From: Pseudovirgaria hyperparasitica
Lineage: Eukaryota; Ascomycota; Dothideomycetes; Acrospermales; Acrospermaceae
Assembly: GCF_010093815.1 (NCBI RefSeq)
Contig: NW_022985554.1
Location: 838,999 to 902,998, forward strand
DNA: 64,000 bases
Direction of reading: 5' to 3'
A model generated the notes under the pieces. The model made no database searches. It was not told the DNA's origin and saw only the letters and a list, made by a program, of their open reading frames with translations. The translations under genes were made by a program, and so were the position numbers. Shown piece after piece: positions 19,927 to 31,195 of the stretch. Within the stretch, counting starts at the first letter, position 1, and every line of letters begins with the position of its first letter.

Positions 19927-22880
19927 TGATTACAGATGACAGTAGCAATTGGAGGCGTGGATGGGAGTTTGGTAGTGCAGGTACCAGTGCCAGTGCCAGT
20001 GCCAGTGCCAGACTGCTAGTGCCAGTACCAGGTACGAAGAGTAGAGTAGAGTAGTAGGTAGTATAAGCCATCAAGCCTCGCAGACGGCACGCGCGCCAGA
20101 GCAGCAAGCAGCAAGCTAACGGGTAAGGGGGGTCTTTGGGGGTCTTAAGGGGGGGGGGCCAGATAGTAGACAATCGATAGTAGCAGTAATAATTAGTGCC
20201 TTAGCAGCAATAGCAGCAACAGCAGCAATAGCATCCTGTGGCTGCTGCAAGCGTCGTCGCACAAACACGCGAGAACGACATGCCCCAGTACCTAGCCTGA
20301 AACCGCATTGAGATATGAAACCATGGCAGAAACAGAGCAGGGCAGACAGACAGACAGACAGACGTATATTCGCGCGTTGCTGAGCGGATACACGTGTAGA
20401 AGTGTGAGAAGCCACACGTTTCTAATTATCGTGGGCATGAAATACTCCATCCATACAGTTTCATTAATTACTGACTGCTGCCAAGTAACTAACTATCCAG
20501 GGCAGTTTTGTACCAAGCCAGCAAGCTACCAAGCAAGCGAGGGCGGAAGAAAGGGAAGGAAGGAGAAGGGGAGGGAGGGGGCAGAAGAAGGACAGAAGGG
20601 ACAGAATGGGATTGTTGACGCGGAGATTGGTCGGGGCGGTCCCGGGGCTAGTTGAAGCGGCAGTAGGAGGAGCAGCAGTAGCAGCTATCGATTGCGTTTT
20701 GTTCGGCCGGCCGGTGCATGCCATGCCTCCATAGCTACTGTAGTGGACTAGTTAGAATGGCATGCCATTGATGCACGTCTTGTTTCGCTGGGGGTGTGTA
20801 TGTATGTATGAGAGAGTGTGGATGGTTGTCAAAGGGTCTGGTGATGGGATGCAGCAGCTACAGCACCAGACAGGACAGGACAGGACAGGACGTGTTGTAT
20901 TGTTTCATGTCCAGTAGATGGAGTAGCAGGTTCGTGGAGTGCAGTGGAGTGGACTGGCTGCTTGACCGTTGATGGGCAAGGGAGAGAGAGTTGTGCAGGC
21001 AGGTAAAGGTCTGCTGGCGTGGTGCATGCATGCAGGCTGGCAGGTAGCAGGTAGGTAGGCTGGTGGGCAGGCAGTTTTATGGAAGAGGGGGAGGGGCAGC
21101 AGCTAGAGGAACCAGCAAGGGGACTACTGGGCAGTTGGCCGCCACGCAGCCAGCTAACCTTGCGCTTGTTCCTGGCTTGTTGGCTGCCTTTTTGCCTTTT
21201 TGCCTACCAACCGCTCTTCGACTGCCCGTCCGTCCCTGTTCCTGCTGCTGATGATGACGATGCTGCTGCTGATCTGATGTCCTGCAACTGTGCCGCATCC
21301 ACGCATTCACTGATCATCATCCTCAACCTCCACACATCTGGACAACGCACACCACACACCCGTCCATCTCAACCCACATCAGATCCTCACGATTGGCTCC
21401 CGTCCTCTCCTGCTGACACACCTTCCTTCGTCGTCCAGGGTCGCTGTGCCGTGGATTGGCGGCCTTGCTCGCTTCCTCGCTCCCTCGCTAACTGGCTGAC
21501 TGGCTGACTGACAAGGGGGGAGGGAGGGGAGGGGGGCCGAGATGCAGGTATGTAGTACTACTCCATGTACTTGCCCTGGCTCTGAAACAAACCTCCCCAG
21601 CAAATCCCCCTCCCTCTCTTCCTTCTTCTCTCCTTCCTCCGCCCATCCTCCTCACTTCTTTTCGTCGCTCCATGCTACTAATCCTGTATGGAGCACGGGA
21701 TTAAGTAGAGCTGGTCGGGGCTTTTCTTTTTGTTACGGCAGTCCTGGGAGTGGGTATTAGGTAGGTAAGGATATATATCCAGGTATTTATAGAGCGGAGC
21801 GCTGGCTTGGTATTTATATATTATTTTTATTACCCTGCCTGACTGACACTTGAGACACAACTGGTGGGGTAGCTTGGAGACGGTGACAGCCTGTCGACGA
21901 CGACCTGCCTACTACATACTAATTACTTACTGCCTTTCGCTGGAGACCTGTGGGCTTGATATACGTAGATACTGCCATCTATTGCTCTCAACGCTGCCGT
22001 CGCTCAATGCATGCATACCATACTTGCACTTAATTACTTGCCTCCCGTCCCGTTAGAAACCAGCTCTATACAATAATGTGGAGTAGAAATAGTGCCTGGT
22101 CCCCCCCCTACCTAGTCCCTCAGTAGTCCCCCCCTCAAGCGCACCAGCAGCTCCACACCAAAAGAAGGGCAAAACACCAATTCTTCCAATCCAACCTATC
22201 CTCATTCCTCTCCTAGTCCTCCAGAAACAGCAATTCAATTTCTACTTTGATTTGTTGTTCTTGCACTATCATCACTTATCTTTCCACCCCCGGCCCCCCC
22301 TCCCCCTCCCTTGGCCCGCCTCCAGTCTAGAGCGATCAGCCGCACGCGCTCTTTGGGGAAAACTTGGAATGTCGAATCTCCTCCCCCCCCCCGGTTCCTT
22401 TGTCTGACCTGCATCTGACTTGTCTGTCCATGCTCCGTCCCGCTTCACTCACACTCATTCATTCACTCATTCATTCATTCATAATAATTTAGTCTTGCTG
22501 CTGCACGCTGCACCCAGCTTCCAGGCCCGCTTCTCGTTCTGTCACTGCGACCTTTTTATATTATCATCTTCATCTTCGTCCGAAGCCTGTTCTTTGTTTT
22601 CTCTCCTCTTGCTTTGACTCTCTTGTCTGTCTATCCATCACTTCTGCACTCTCCTTGATTACCCTCTTCACTTTCTGCCGCCTGCGCTTTCGTCAATTGT
22701 TGTACAGCATCCTGTACACACGTTCCCTGTGTCTCTCTCACTCTGAGCAAGCCACCACCTGCCTAGATCATGGAATGCTTCAACATACGCTACCTTGCCA
22801 TTGCCTAGCTGCAACTTTGCGGGTAGTAGTACTCGTCCTTTTCTCGACATAAATCCAGCTCCTCCACTGCTGCCGCCGCC
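19927..22880. other. 3 kb gene-free stretch rich in short tandem repeats
   Basis: No coding frame with recognisable content. Repeats include GCCAGT at about 19983-20012, CAGA at about 20343-20362, CAGGA at about 20872-20894 and ATTC at about 22453-22485. The last 500 bp are pyrimidine-rich and probably hold the promoter and a long leader of the gene at 22881; short upstream ATGs occur there. I see no tRNA or other RNA gene. Confidence 0.55.
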
Positions 22881-25546
22881 ATGTCTCGGACACAGGAACT
22901 CCTCGTCCCGACCCCCGCCACACAGCCTCGTCTGGAACGCTCGAGCTGGAAGGTTGAAGCAATACGACGTGGTAAGCTGAAGATCAGCGGTCCACTGCCC
23001 GTCAATGAACAGGACGACGATGTGTTCCAACCCACCAAACCGCTTCTGGATCCGCCGTCCGCCCACCAAGCACCTCCCGAATCCACCCTTCCTCCAAAGA
23101 ATGCAGACGCCCTGGGTATATACAGTCAGTCGGATTTTGAAGGGGGGCGTACGCATGTACCTGATGCTGGCATGCAAGCTCGAGATCCTCAGCCCAACCC
23201 TGCTGCGCCAGAGCTACCCTCCTTCGCCGAGACCCATAGGCATACACTGTCTGATATCACCGAATCACACAGAAGGCCGTCTCCCAGTGTCGTTCGCTCT
23301 ACCACCGATAGTCCTGCCGAGCAGCTGCCAGCCAAAGCAAGGCGCCAGAGTGGCCTGAAGAATGTCTTCAAACGCATGTTCAGCCGCAGAGGGAAACGTG
23401 AAAGCAGAAAGGACATTGCTTCCTCGCCGCGGCACGGCTATTCTCAAAGTGTAAGCTCACACAAGACTCTCTTTTCCGTCTTTTGTGTGTGTGTTTGTGT
23501 GTACCTGGCTAACCGGCATGTGTGATACAGGACCCGGGAGCTTTGGCGCTCGCGTCCAAGAAAGCCTCAAACGTGTACCAGACTGCACAACCTTCCCAAT
23601 CCACGCTCGAGCAACCACAGACAATACCAGCCACGGCTGAAACTCGTGCTCTGGCGCCCGTGCAGGAAGTCCTGATCCTCACTCCTCAGCGCTCTCACCT
23701 GCCATTCCCCATGAACGTCAATGCGCCCGATGAGACAACCCCACTCTCCGAAGCCGCCGAGTTTGACGAGAAGACTCCTGAACTGAAGAAGCGGAGGGCT
23801 ACCTTGCCCAGTGTGGTGACAAACTCTGCCGAAGTCTCAGCGCTAGCTGCCGTCTGGAGTCAATCGGGCACAAAGGTCACGGCTGCAGAGGAACAGGCCT
23901 TGAAAAGTCCCTCGCACTCGCAGATTGGGATCGCCTTGTCGAGTCCGAATCAGGCTCTGCGTGTCCACCGCAAGTCGCAAAGTGCAGGCGCTTTGCGTGA
24001 TCTGGCTCGTCGCCACAACGAGCCATTGCTAGCCCCCAATAATAAGACATCCAGAGCGCCCATGCGAAGACGGAGTGCTGAGATCCGGTATTGGCGAGAA
24101 AGTGTGGGAGCACGGTCCTTCAGCGTTTATAGTGACCTCGCCCCGCGAGAAGACATTGACGATTCTGTTGTTGACGACGACAAGGAGATTGAAGTCTACG
24201 AGGGTGCTGCGGCTGCTGATAACCCGGTTGAGCAGAAAGCACGAGCCATGGGTCCTTCACACATCCTGGCCTTTAACTTTGGAGATCTGGCCGAGGCCAC
24301 CCCGACCGCAGCACCGGCACATTCGTCTGAGAATGTTGTTGACAGTCGATCTCAGCGATCCGTCTCTGCTCGATCCGAGCCAACCCAACAGTATGCTGCC
24401 CCTCGCAGCAAACCACAGACTGTCATCATCGCCGACGCCCCAAAAGAAAAACGCTCCTCACGCCAGCGCAGCAGCTCCACCGTCCGCGAGAACTTCTCTC
24501 GCCCGTCCTCTGTCCGTGAAGCCTCCTCCGCGGCTGCTGCCCATGCCCAGGCTCAGAAATCCTTTCCCCCTACAGCAGCCTCAACACCTCTACCTTCCCG
24601 TACCCCTCGCACCGCCGCTGCTCAGCATGATGAGAAAACTGCCGGTCACGTGCCCACCACAGTCCGGCCGTCTGAACCATCCGCCCACGACCCGGATTTC
24701 CCCTCTCCAGCAACCCAGTTCCACGCCATCTACACCATCCTTCGCCACGAACGCTCCGCGCGGAAAGTGCTAGAGAAGCAAATCCTCGCACTAAACCGTG
24801 AAGTCTCCGACCTCCGCGCCCTGACCCTCAAAATGTCCCGCAACAACGGCGGCGGCGCAGGCACATATCCGACTCCCAGCCCGGACTTGGCAAATCACAG
24901 TGCCGACGCGTCATCCTTTCGGCGCGAGGCCGAAGACGAGTTCCGGCATGAAGACGAGGGTCTCGGCCAATCGCTCGGATACGACCACCTGGCCGCGTGG
25001 CAGGACGGCTTCGCGCCCAACGACCGCCGCCGCGAAACCGCCATCTCGCGCTTCAGCAAGTTTGACACGGAAGACGAGGCCGAAGACGCATCGTCCCGGG
25101 CCGACGACGAGGAGGGAGCGGAGGAGGAGGAGGAGGAGGAGGAGGAGGAGGCCAACGCCGATGCTGACGATGACGACAATGATGACGACGACGACGACGA
25201 CAACGACAATGACGCGCTCGCAAAACTCCACCGCGCATCGGCCCAAACGCACACCACACACGAGTCCGAAGGCCTAGTCATGAAATCCGCGCCTGCTCGC
25301 AAGCGCACGCCGCCAACCACCAACTCTACCAAGGCTGGCAGTGTGAGCGTGAGCCAGAACTCGTCGGCGCATAGCACGAACGTGGGCAGTCCGGACGTGT
25401 GGGAGACGCCGCTTGAAGAGGCGGTGGCGTACGGCTTTGGCTTTGGGCATGAGGATGGTAGTAGCGGGAATGGCAATGCCGGGCATGCAGCGTCGCGTGT
25501 CGTCAGTCCTGGCCGCTCCGGTGCTGGGGATGAGGATATGTTTTGA
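22881..25546 (+). CDS. Large disordered fungal protein with a short coiled coil
   Basis: Two exons, 22881-23450 and 23531-25546, give 861 residues; the 80-nt intron has GTAAGC and ATACAG ends, phase 0. The start context is strong (gccgccATGt). Most of the protein is Ser/Pro/Ala-rich and basic. A small basic patch, GLKNVFKRMFSRRGKRESRK, sits near residue 160. The best-ordered part is a helix near residue 600, FHAIYTILRHERSARKVLEK followed by QILALNREVSDLRALTLKM, a predicted coiled coil that I recall as conserved across ascomycetes. It is followed by an acidic run (EEEEEEEEE, then Asp/Asn repeats) encoded by GAG and GAC/GAT triplet repeats at about 25113-25215. No catalytic domain is seen; a scaffold role is a guess. 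Confidence 0.75.
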
Positions 25547-26201
25547 GCGGTCGAGGCGGAGATGGTGACCAAGACGAAGAAGACTAAGAACAAGCAGAAT
25601 ATGGAACAGAAGAAGAGACAGAAGCACGAGAAGGTGCACGACGAGAAAGTGAATGAGAATTGGGAATAAGATTTGATGATGATGCCCATTTGGCTGGTTT
25701 CTTGGGAACAGGGGGTTTTTTGTCTACATGTGTAGTGTGTATGTGTACGTGTGTACGTGTGTGTGTGTATGTTTTTTGGAGAGGCGGCGGCAGCGGCAGC
25801 AAAGGCAAAGCAAGGCAAAGCAAGCAAAGCTTTCGAAGAAACGCATAGCATATTATCTATATATATTCTGTATGATACCCCCAATCCACCCCCCCCCACC
25901 TTTTTTTTTAATCTTTATTCGGCAAAGCTCCAGAAACAGAAAAACAATCCCACTATTTATTTATTTTGGAATTGTCTTGGTTGATTTCTTCGTCTTCGTT
26001 TTTCGTTTTCATATATCGTATGGATCTACATCTTGTAACGACGACGATGATGTTGGTGATGGTGTTGGTGTTGATCTTAATCTTGTATTCCTGTATATTC
26101 CATATCGATATATATATACATATAATGCCATCCCGACTCGTCAAAGGATTACACTTGTTCAGGCTACATCGCCACACTCAATGAAACAGCTCAGCAACAG
26201 C

Positions 26202-26239
<38 letters not shown>

Positions 26240-26595
26240 AGCATTAACGATGACGACGAAAATACATAGGACTTGGAACTAAAGACAACCCCATCACTAC
26301 CATCACCACCACCACCACCACCACACTCTCTTATCCATCTCTGACCATCGAACCATTGAACCATTGAACAACAAAGGGAAAAAGAACATGCCGAATAGCA
26401 GACTGTGCCTAACATGCCCGGATTAACCCACACGACCCACAACATTACATCCTCCAACCTTCTGCCCCTGATTACCCCATCTTCAGCCCCTCCCGGTCCC
26501 CCTGCCCCTGATAAGGATACATGCTGAGATACACACCGCTATCCATTCATACCTAATATTTGACTCCCCCATCATCCCCATCACCCCCATCATCA
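25547..26595. other. Convergent 3' region
   Basis: Between two converging genes. It contains GT-rich sequence at about 25733-25771, a GA dinucleotide run at about 26203-26239 and a CCA run near 26300-26325. No gene is seen. Confidence 0.6.
26203..26239. repeat. (GA)n microsatellite
   Basis: About eighteen GA units without interruption. Confidence 0.9.
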
Positions 26596-29500
26596 TCAAA
26601 GAAACGCCACGCTGTCATCGTCAATCACCTCCCCACTCTTCCGCTGTCTCAGAAACATATCCGCCAGACGGTGTCCTGGCGTCGCAGAGCTGCCATGACT
26701 CCTGACGCTTGCCGTGTCGTCAAGGCCAATCTCGCTAAACTTGCTGACCATCGGGCTGTTCTCGACTCTCTTCAACGGCGAAGGTGTCTTGGCATGCTGG
26801 TACGGCCCTTCGATTATCATACGGAGCGTATCCCCTTCAAACTGTGGACTGCATCCCGCCTGCTTGCGGATCATCTTATTGCGCAACAGGTCGGGACTGC
26901 TATACTGTGCGTGCATTTCCAAGGCTGACTTGGCCTTGGAAATACGTCGCCCAAGCTTGCGAGCTCGTGCCGGTGAGGGCGTGGCGGGTGTGACTGGTGT
27001 ATTGGGGATTGCCGTCGCAGACTGGGTATCATGGCCCGACGACATACAGCCCCCAACACTGCGAGGACTCCTTGCCGCCAGGCGAGAGATGCGAGGAAAT
27101 GGACTGACAGAACGCTTGACAGGCGCATTTTCCTTGGTCAACTCTGTGGTCGAGGCACTGATGGACTCCGGCGTGACGGCACTGGGTGACTTCTTTCGGA
27201 CGCTGCGAAGCGTTGCAACGCTCTGGCTACTTCCTCGTCTGCTAGTCTCGATCATAGGGAACCGGTCATTCATACGACTACTTATGCGACTACCTGGCCT
27301 GCTCTCCAGCCTGGGTCGAGCCAGTCTCGGCATGCAGCTGGGAGCAACGCTGGTCACTGATTGCTCGTCGTCCTCAGATATTTGCGTGCGTTCACGGCGG
27401 TGACCTTGCTGTTTCAGATCTAGTTCATTGATTGCAAGCTCTGCACTGGCTAACTGCTCAAGCTCAGCAACTTCCTTCGAAAGCCAGGCTTTCCAGTCTC
27501 TGCTCGACCTCGCAGAATGGCTAACCCGTTTCCCCGTTGGTGTTGGTGTCCCAATGGTCCAGCATGAGACAGGATGGCTCGTAATTATGACTGCACTCCC
27601 AGCACCTTCCTTGGGCACTGCATATGGTAGGTTTGTGACGCTGTCCATGTTTACGAAGGAGTGTTGCGAGTTAGTATGCTGTGAATATATGCTCGGAGAA
27701 ACACAACGGGCCGGAGTCCTGCTCTTCGGTAACACAATCCCATCAGCTATGGAATCGTCATAGGTAACGTGAGTAGCTTTGGGAGTCCCGAAATCATCCC
27801 CATCTCCGTCAATAGAAACCGCCCTGCAGTCTTCGGTCGGTTCCTGACCACGGTCTAAAAAAGAATTGGATGAAGCCATCAAAACCTTCTCATTACTGGC
27901 TCGTTCCAGGCTGCGATGTCCATCGTCCAAGGGTGACTTCCAACGATGGCTGGCTCTTTCTGCACGAGCGGCTCGTTGCTCAGCACTCGGAGGATTCGCA
28001 CGCTGGCTTCGTTGCAGTCGACCGACCGATGAAGAATTCCGATGCGACTGTGCATACAGAGAGCAACCATCTGCTGGTTTTGTCGGGAACTCATCTCCTG
28101 AAGATTCCTCTCTCACGTCGGTGAGATCGAACGGCGGGACACTTATTCTACCTCGGACGCTCGAAGCCCGGCTGAGTGACACAGGTTCATCTGGACTCAC
28201 GGTTCTGATCGTCATCCTGTTTGCTTCGTTCCTGCCGGATTCCATGGATCTGCGGTGTTGCTGCGATGGAAGAGAGTCCAAAGCAGACGTCACAGGATTG
28301 CCATCTTTATCGAATTCAAGCTTCGACACTTCAAGCACTTCAATCTCTTTGCGAGCCATTTCTTTCATCAATGCAGAGTATACGCGCCGCGGCTCGACTG
28401 GATATGGTCGCTTATAAGACGACGAATCGTCTTCTAGCTCACTTTCGAGTACACTCCTTGCAAGCAGTGTCGTCGGCCGAGTTGGCACTGGCATCGCAAT
28501 GCTAGGTCGACTCACTTCATGTATGATCGATAATCGCTTAGGATCATTCAATGCCGCATGCCCGGCCGTTGAATCGGTCCAGCTCGTCACTCTCGACTTT
28601 GATCGTGACGAGGATGTACCTTCGCTGCTACCACTTCCCTGCCGCATTGCTAGATGCGGGAATGATGGATCTCTAGGCACAGGCGGAGTTCCAGGCCGAC
28701 TAGGATGCAGACTAGATCTACTGCTCCTACTCCCGTCACCAAGAACATTGGATGTATCGTCGGTCGTCTTCGAGTTGTAGTAGTAGTTTCGCGAAGCACC
28801 GACTTGTTGAGCCGGCATTTCTTGCTGAGTGATGGTCGGCGTTCTTCGGAATACCTTCATGATCTTGTCCTTGAAATTGCCCGAGAGTGATCTCGACTTT
28901 TTGTGCTGTAGAGGCTGCGATTGGACTATCTCCTGTCCAGGAGTCGTCGCAGTTGATCTGACACTATTAAAGGACACACTGCCAGCTTCTGTACGCGACG
29001 ACTTTCGAGAACTAATGCTCTGAAGTTTCTTGAATGGAGTGAAGATTCCGGATGAGCGATCTCGTCCTGCAGACCTCGCGCCATCAAGCTGATACCGTTG
29101 TGTCGCCGAGTATGGTCTACTTTGGACTGGGATCACACTGTGAGATGGAAATGGTGGTAAGGCTGTCAGCTTCTGCGGAGTATCGTTGGCCAGGGTCGGA
29201 TCGATGAGGGTCATGGAGCATGTGTCTTCATTGTTGTCCGTGGTCTGACGACTGCTGGCATAAAACATTGATCGTGCTTTCCGCAGGCCTGTCCGTACAG
29301 GTTCTGAAGCGATGCTCCGAGTCGGCGTCGCTAGCGATGTCAGACTCATCTTGCCTCGCAAGTTTGGCCCACTGGCTGATGGTACGTGGCTCATTATCTG
29401 TGGCGGAAGCCCTCCGGACATTAGGTTGCCGTTGCTTGTTGAACTTTGAACAGTATTACGTCGAGCAAGATGGGCTCTTGGATGTTCTTCAAGAGAGTAC

Positions 29501-29784
29501 CGAAGTGTTGATCCCCGTTTAGCAAGATGACTCCCTTCTGATCTTCGGCTTATGTTGCTCATCGTACGTGGCAGAGCAGTGCTTGCGGTTGTAGTCGTCA
29601 GCCTAGTTGGTGTGACGCCTGCGTGGGCTCGTTCGTACGCAGTGGTAGCGGCGAGAAGAGCTTGCTGCTGTGCTACCCAGGGGTTGACATGATCTGGAAT
29701 ATTAGAACGCTGGTTGGGGTTTACCGTCGATACCGACTTCGACCTGCGAAGACGATTGGCGTTCTCGGGAAAGCTCGCAAGCAT
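26596..29784 (-). CDS. Large disordered fungal protein, 1062 residues
   Basis: An intronless reading frame of 3.2 kb. The start is the ATG at 29784 (MLASFPENANRLRRSKSVST). It is Ser/Arg/Thr/Pro-rich throughout with many RS, SP and RRxS sites, as in kinase-regulated scaffold proteins. Short islands look conserved: KDKIMKVFRRTP, SRVTSWTDSTAG, PKRLSIIHEV, and a helical RRVYSALMKEMARKEIEVLE followed by VSKLEFDKDGNP. Near the C-terminus, LRNKMIRKQAGCSPQFEGDT and GHRLADMFLRQRKSGEVIDD look like ordered tail motifs. No catalytic domain, membrane segment or signal peptide is seen. Similar proteins occur in other filamentous ascomycetes without a defined role; cell-cortex or polarity functions are only a guess. 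Confidence 0.75.
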   Translation of the reverse strand: MLASFPENANRLRRSKSVSTVNPNQRSNIPDHVNPWVAQQQALLAATTAYERAHAGVTPTRLTTTTASTALPRTMSNISRRSEGSHLAKRGSTLRYSLEEHPRAHLARRNTVQSSTSNGNLMSGGLPPQIMSHVPSASGPNLRGKMSLTSLATPTRSIASEPVRTGLRKARSMFYASSRQTTDNNEDTCSMTLIDPTLANDTPQKLTALPPFPSHSVIPVQSRPYSATQRYQLDGARSAGRDRSSGIFTPFKKLQSISSRKSSRTEAGSVSFNSVRSTATTPGQEIVQSQPLQHKKSRSLSGNFKDKIMKVFRRTPTITQQEMPAQQVGASRNYYYNSKTTDDTSNVLGDGSRSSRSSLHPSRPGTPPVPRDPSFPHLAMRQGSGSSEGTSSSRSKSRVTSWTDSTAGHAALNDPKRLSIIHEVSRPSIAMPVPTRPTTLLARSVLESELEDDSSSYKRPYPVEPRRVYSALMKEMARKEIEVLEVSKLEFDKDGNPVTSALDSLPSQQHRRSMESGRNEANRMTIRTVSPDEPVSLSRASSVRGRISVPPFDLTDVREESSGDEFPTKPADGCSLYAQSHRNSSSVGRLQRSQRANPPSAEQRAARAERASHRWKSPLDDGHRSLERASNEKVLMASSNSFLDRGQEPTEDCRAVSIDGDGDDFGTPKATHVTYDDSIADGIVLPKSRTPARCVSPSIYSQHTNSQHSFVNMDSVTNLPYAVPKEGAGSAVIITSHPVSCWTIGTPTPTGKRVSHSARSSRDWKAWLSKEVAELEQLASAELAINELDLKQQGHRRERTQISEDDEQSVTSVAPSCMPRLARPRLESRPGSRISSRMNDRFPMIETSRRGSSQSVATLRSVRKKSPSAVTPESISASTTELTKENAPVKRSVSPFPRISRLAARSPRSVGGCMSSGHDTQSATAIPNTPVTPATPSPARARKLGRRISKAKSALEMHAQYSSPDLLRNKMIRKQAGCSPQFEGDTLRMIIEGPYQHAKTPSPLKRVENSPMVSKFSEIGLDDTASVRSHGSSATPGHRLADMFLRQRKSGEVIDDDSVAFL

Positions 29785-30397
29785 CTCCTCTGATGGTAAA
29801 AAGCGTTGAGTACGAAAGGACTTGATCTAATTGATACAGTATCCAATTGAGACAGAAACTATGCGGTGAGCATGAGGAACAAACGTAACCCTGATGGGTA
29901 AAGTGACAAGAAAAAGTCTGTTGAAGAGAGAAGGAAAAACGGCTGCTGTTGACGAGAGACATAAGCAGATACATGGCGTCCAAAGTAGTAACTACCTAAA
30001 GAAGATACACTGAGTTACTCTACTCCTTCTCAATGCGTCCTGGTCTGAAACGCAAGTCCTCTGACTAGACTTGTAGCTTCGTAGTGGAGATCATCAAGTG
30101 AATTCGACTTCAGATGTAATGGATCTCGGAAAGGGTCGCAGATCACTCATCGCTGTGAGCGATCTCGATTCACTTCCGCTCTGCTACCACTCAACTTGAT
30201 GACATACGCTAGCCAATTGTTGAAACTTCCGTGCAATTCACTAGGACAAGCGGTGTATAATCGAGTGACGATGGAACATTTGCGAGCTCGAATACAAAAA
30301 CTCCCAACATCCGGATCTTGTTCCATCTGGGCAATTCAGCCATCGCAATCTTTACACTAGAAGCTCAACCGCAATACCGTGTTGTGATATTTTGGTG
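29785..30397. promoter_or_regulatory. Divergent promoter region
   Basis: 613 bp between head-to-head genes. No repeat or further gene is seen. Individual promoter elements cannot be assigned with confidence. Confidence 0.45.
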
Positions 30398-31195
30398 ATG
30401 AATCCAACGGCGAGCCAAACAGCAGGTTTTCCTGCGAACAATGCCATTGGGGCTACTTCTAGCAGAGCACGCAATGGAGTCGATGCACTTGAGAGACCGG
30501 AATCCTCGCCAATCGCAGCCGCAGAAAAGGCCGAGGATAAATTCGTCCTTCAGGCGAAGTCTGACGAGACGGTCAAATCCAGAGCAGGGTTCTCGCATTC
30601 GGGAGCGGCGCTTCCTCCTATGATACCTGTTGAGTTAGCCACCGACGACACAAAGGTAGTCGTCGAACTTTCATCAGACGAAGATGCAAATGTACACTCC
30701 AGCCCAAGTAAGAAGCGACGTACAGCTTCTGGAGATGTGCGATATCACGAGCAGCGCATCAGCACAAGACGCCAAGGACTTGCTACCTCAACCAACAAGT
30801 CCCGAGGACGTGGGCGTCGTTCTGATGCCTCATCCACCACAGACGCTAGCATGAGCACTCGCGATTCGCTTCCTCTAGAGCCAACAACACCTCAGAAACG
30901 ACGTCGTCGTGCAGCCGTATCAAGAACCACCAGCAGCTTCGATGATGAGGATGAGGAATATGATCCGTTGTCTGAACCTAAAACACCACCAAGTATGGGC
31001 TTACGCGAGAGACGCACACCCACTCCGCGAAGTGCTAAGGCCACGGCACAAGCGAGGATGGCTTATCTCGCCAAACTGAGTCCAATGAGATACACAGCAA
31101 CGTTGCTTGCTGGCCTGAATGGATTCACTGATTGTACGGAGGAGGAGGTCGACCGTATCACAGAAGCTTTGGACGAAGTGGGATACGAGATCTAA
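30398..31195 (+). CDS. Nuclear-type disordered protein with a SUMO-interaction-like motif
   Basis: An intronless gene of 265 residues from the ATG at 30398 (MNPTASQTAGFPANNAIG); a TTG two codons upstream is not the start. The sequence KVVVELSSDEDANVHSSPSK has the layout of a SUMO-interacting motif: a hydrophobic core VVVEL next to acidic and phosphorylatable residues. KKRR and KRRRR are good nuclear localisation signals. The C-terminal 60 residues look folded: AQARMAYLAKLSPMRYTATL, LAGLNGFTDCTEEEVDRITE and ALDEVGYEI. The rest is Ser/Arg/Thr-rich. I do not recognise the family; a chromatin or DNA-repair setting is inferred only from these motifs. Confidence 0.7.
   Translation: MNPTASQTAGFPANNAIGATSSRARNGVDALERPESSPIAAAEKAEDKFVLQAKSDETVKSRAGFSHSGAALPPMIPVELATDDTKVVVELSSDEDANVHSSPSKKRRTASGDVRYHEQRISTRRQGLATSTNKSRGRGRRSDASSTTDASMSTRDSLPLEPTTPQKRRRRAAVSRTTSSFDDEDEEYDPLSEPKTPPSMGLRERRTPTPRSAKATAQARMAYLAKLSPMRYTATLLAGLNGFTDCTEEEVDRITEALDEVGYEI

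Noticed and set aside
24895-25899. A 334-residue Ser-rich minus-strand frame
   Set aside because: It is the complement of GAG/GAC repeats in the 861-residue gene; low-complexity Ser runs explain its length.
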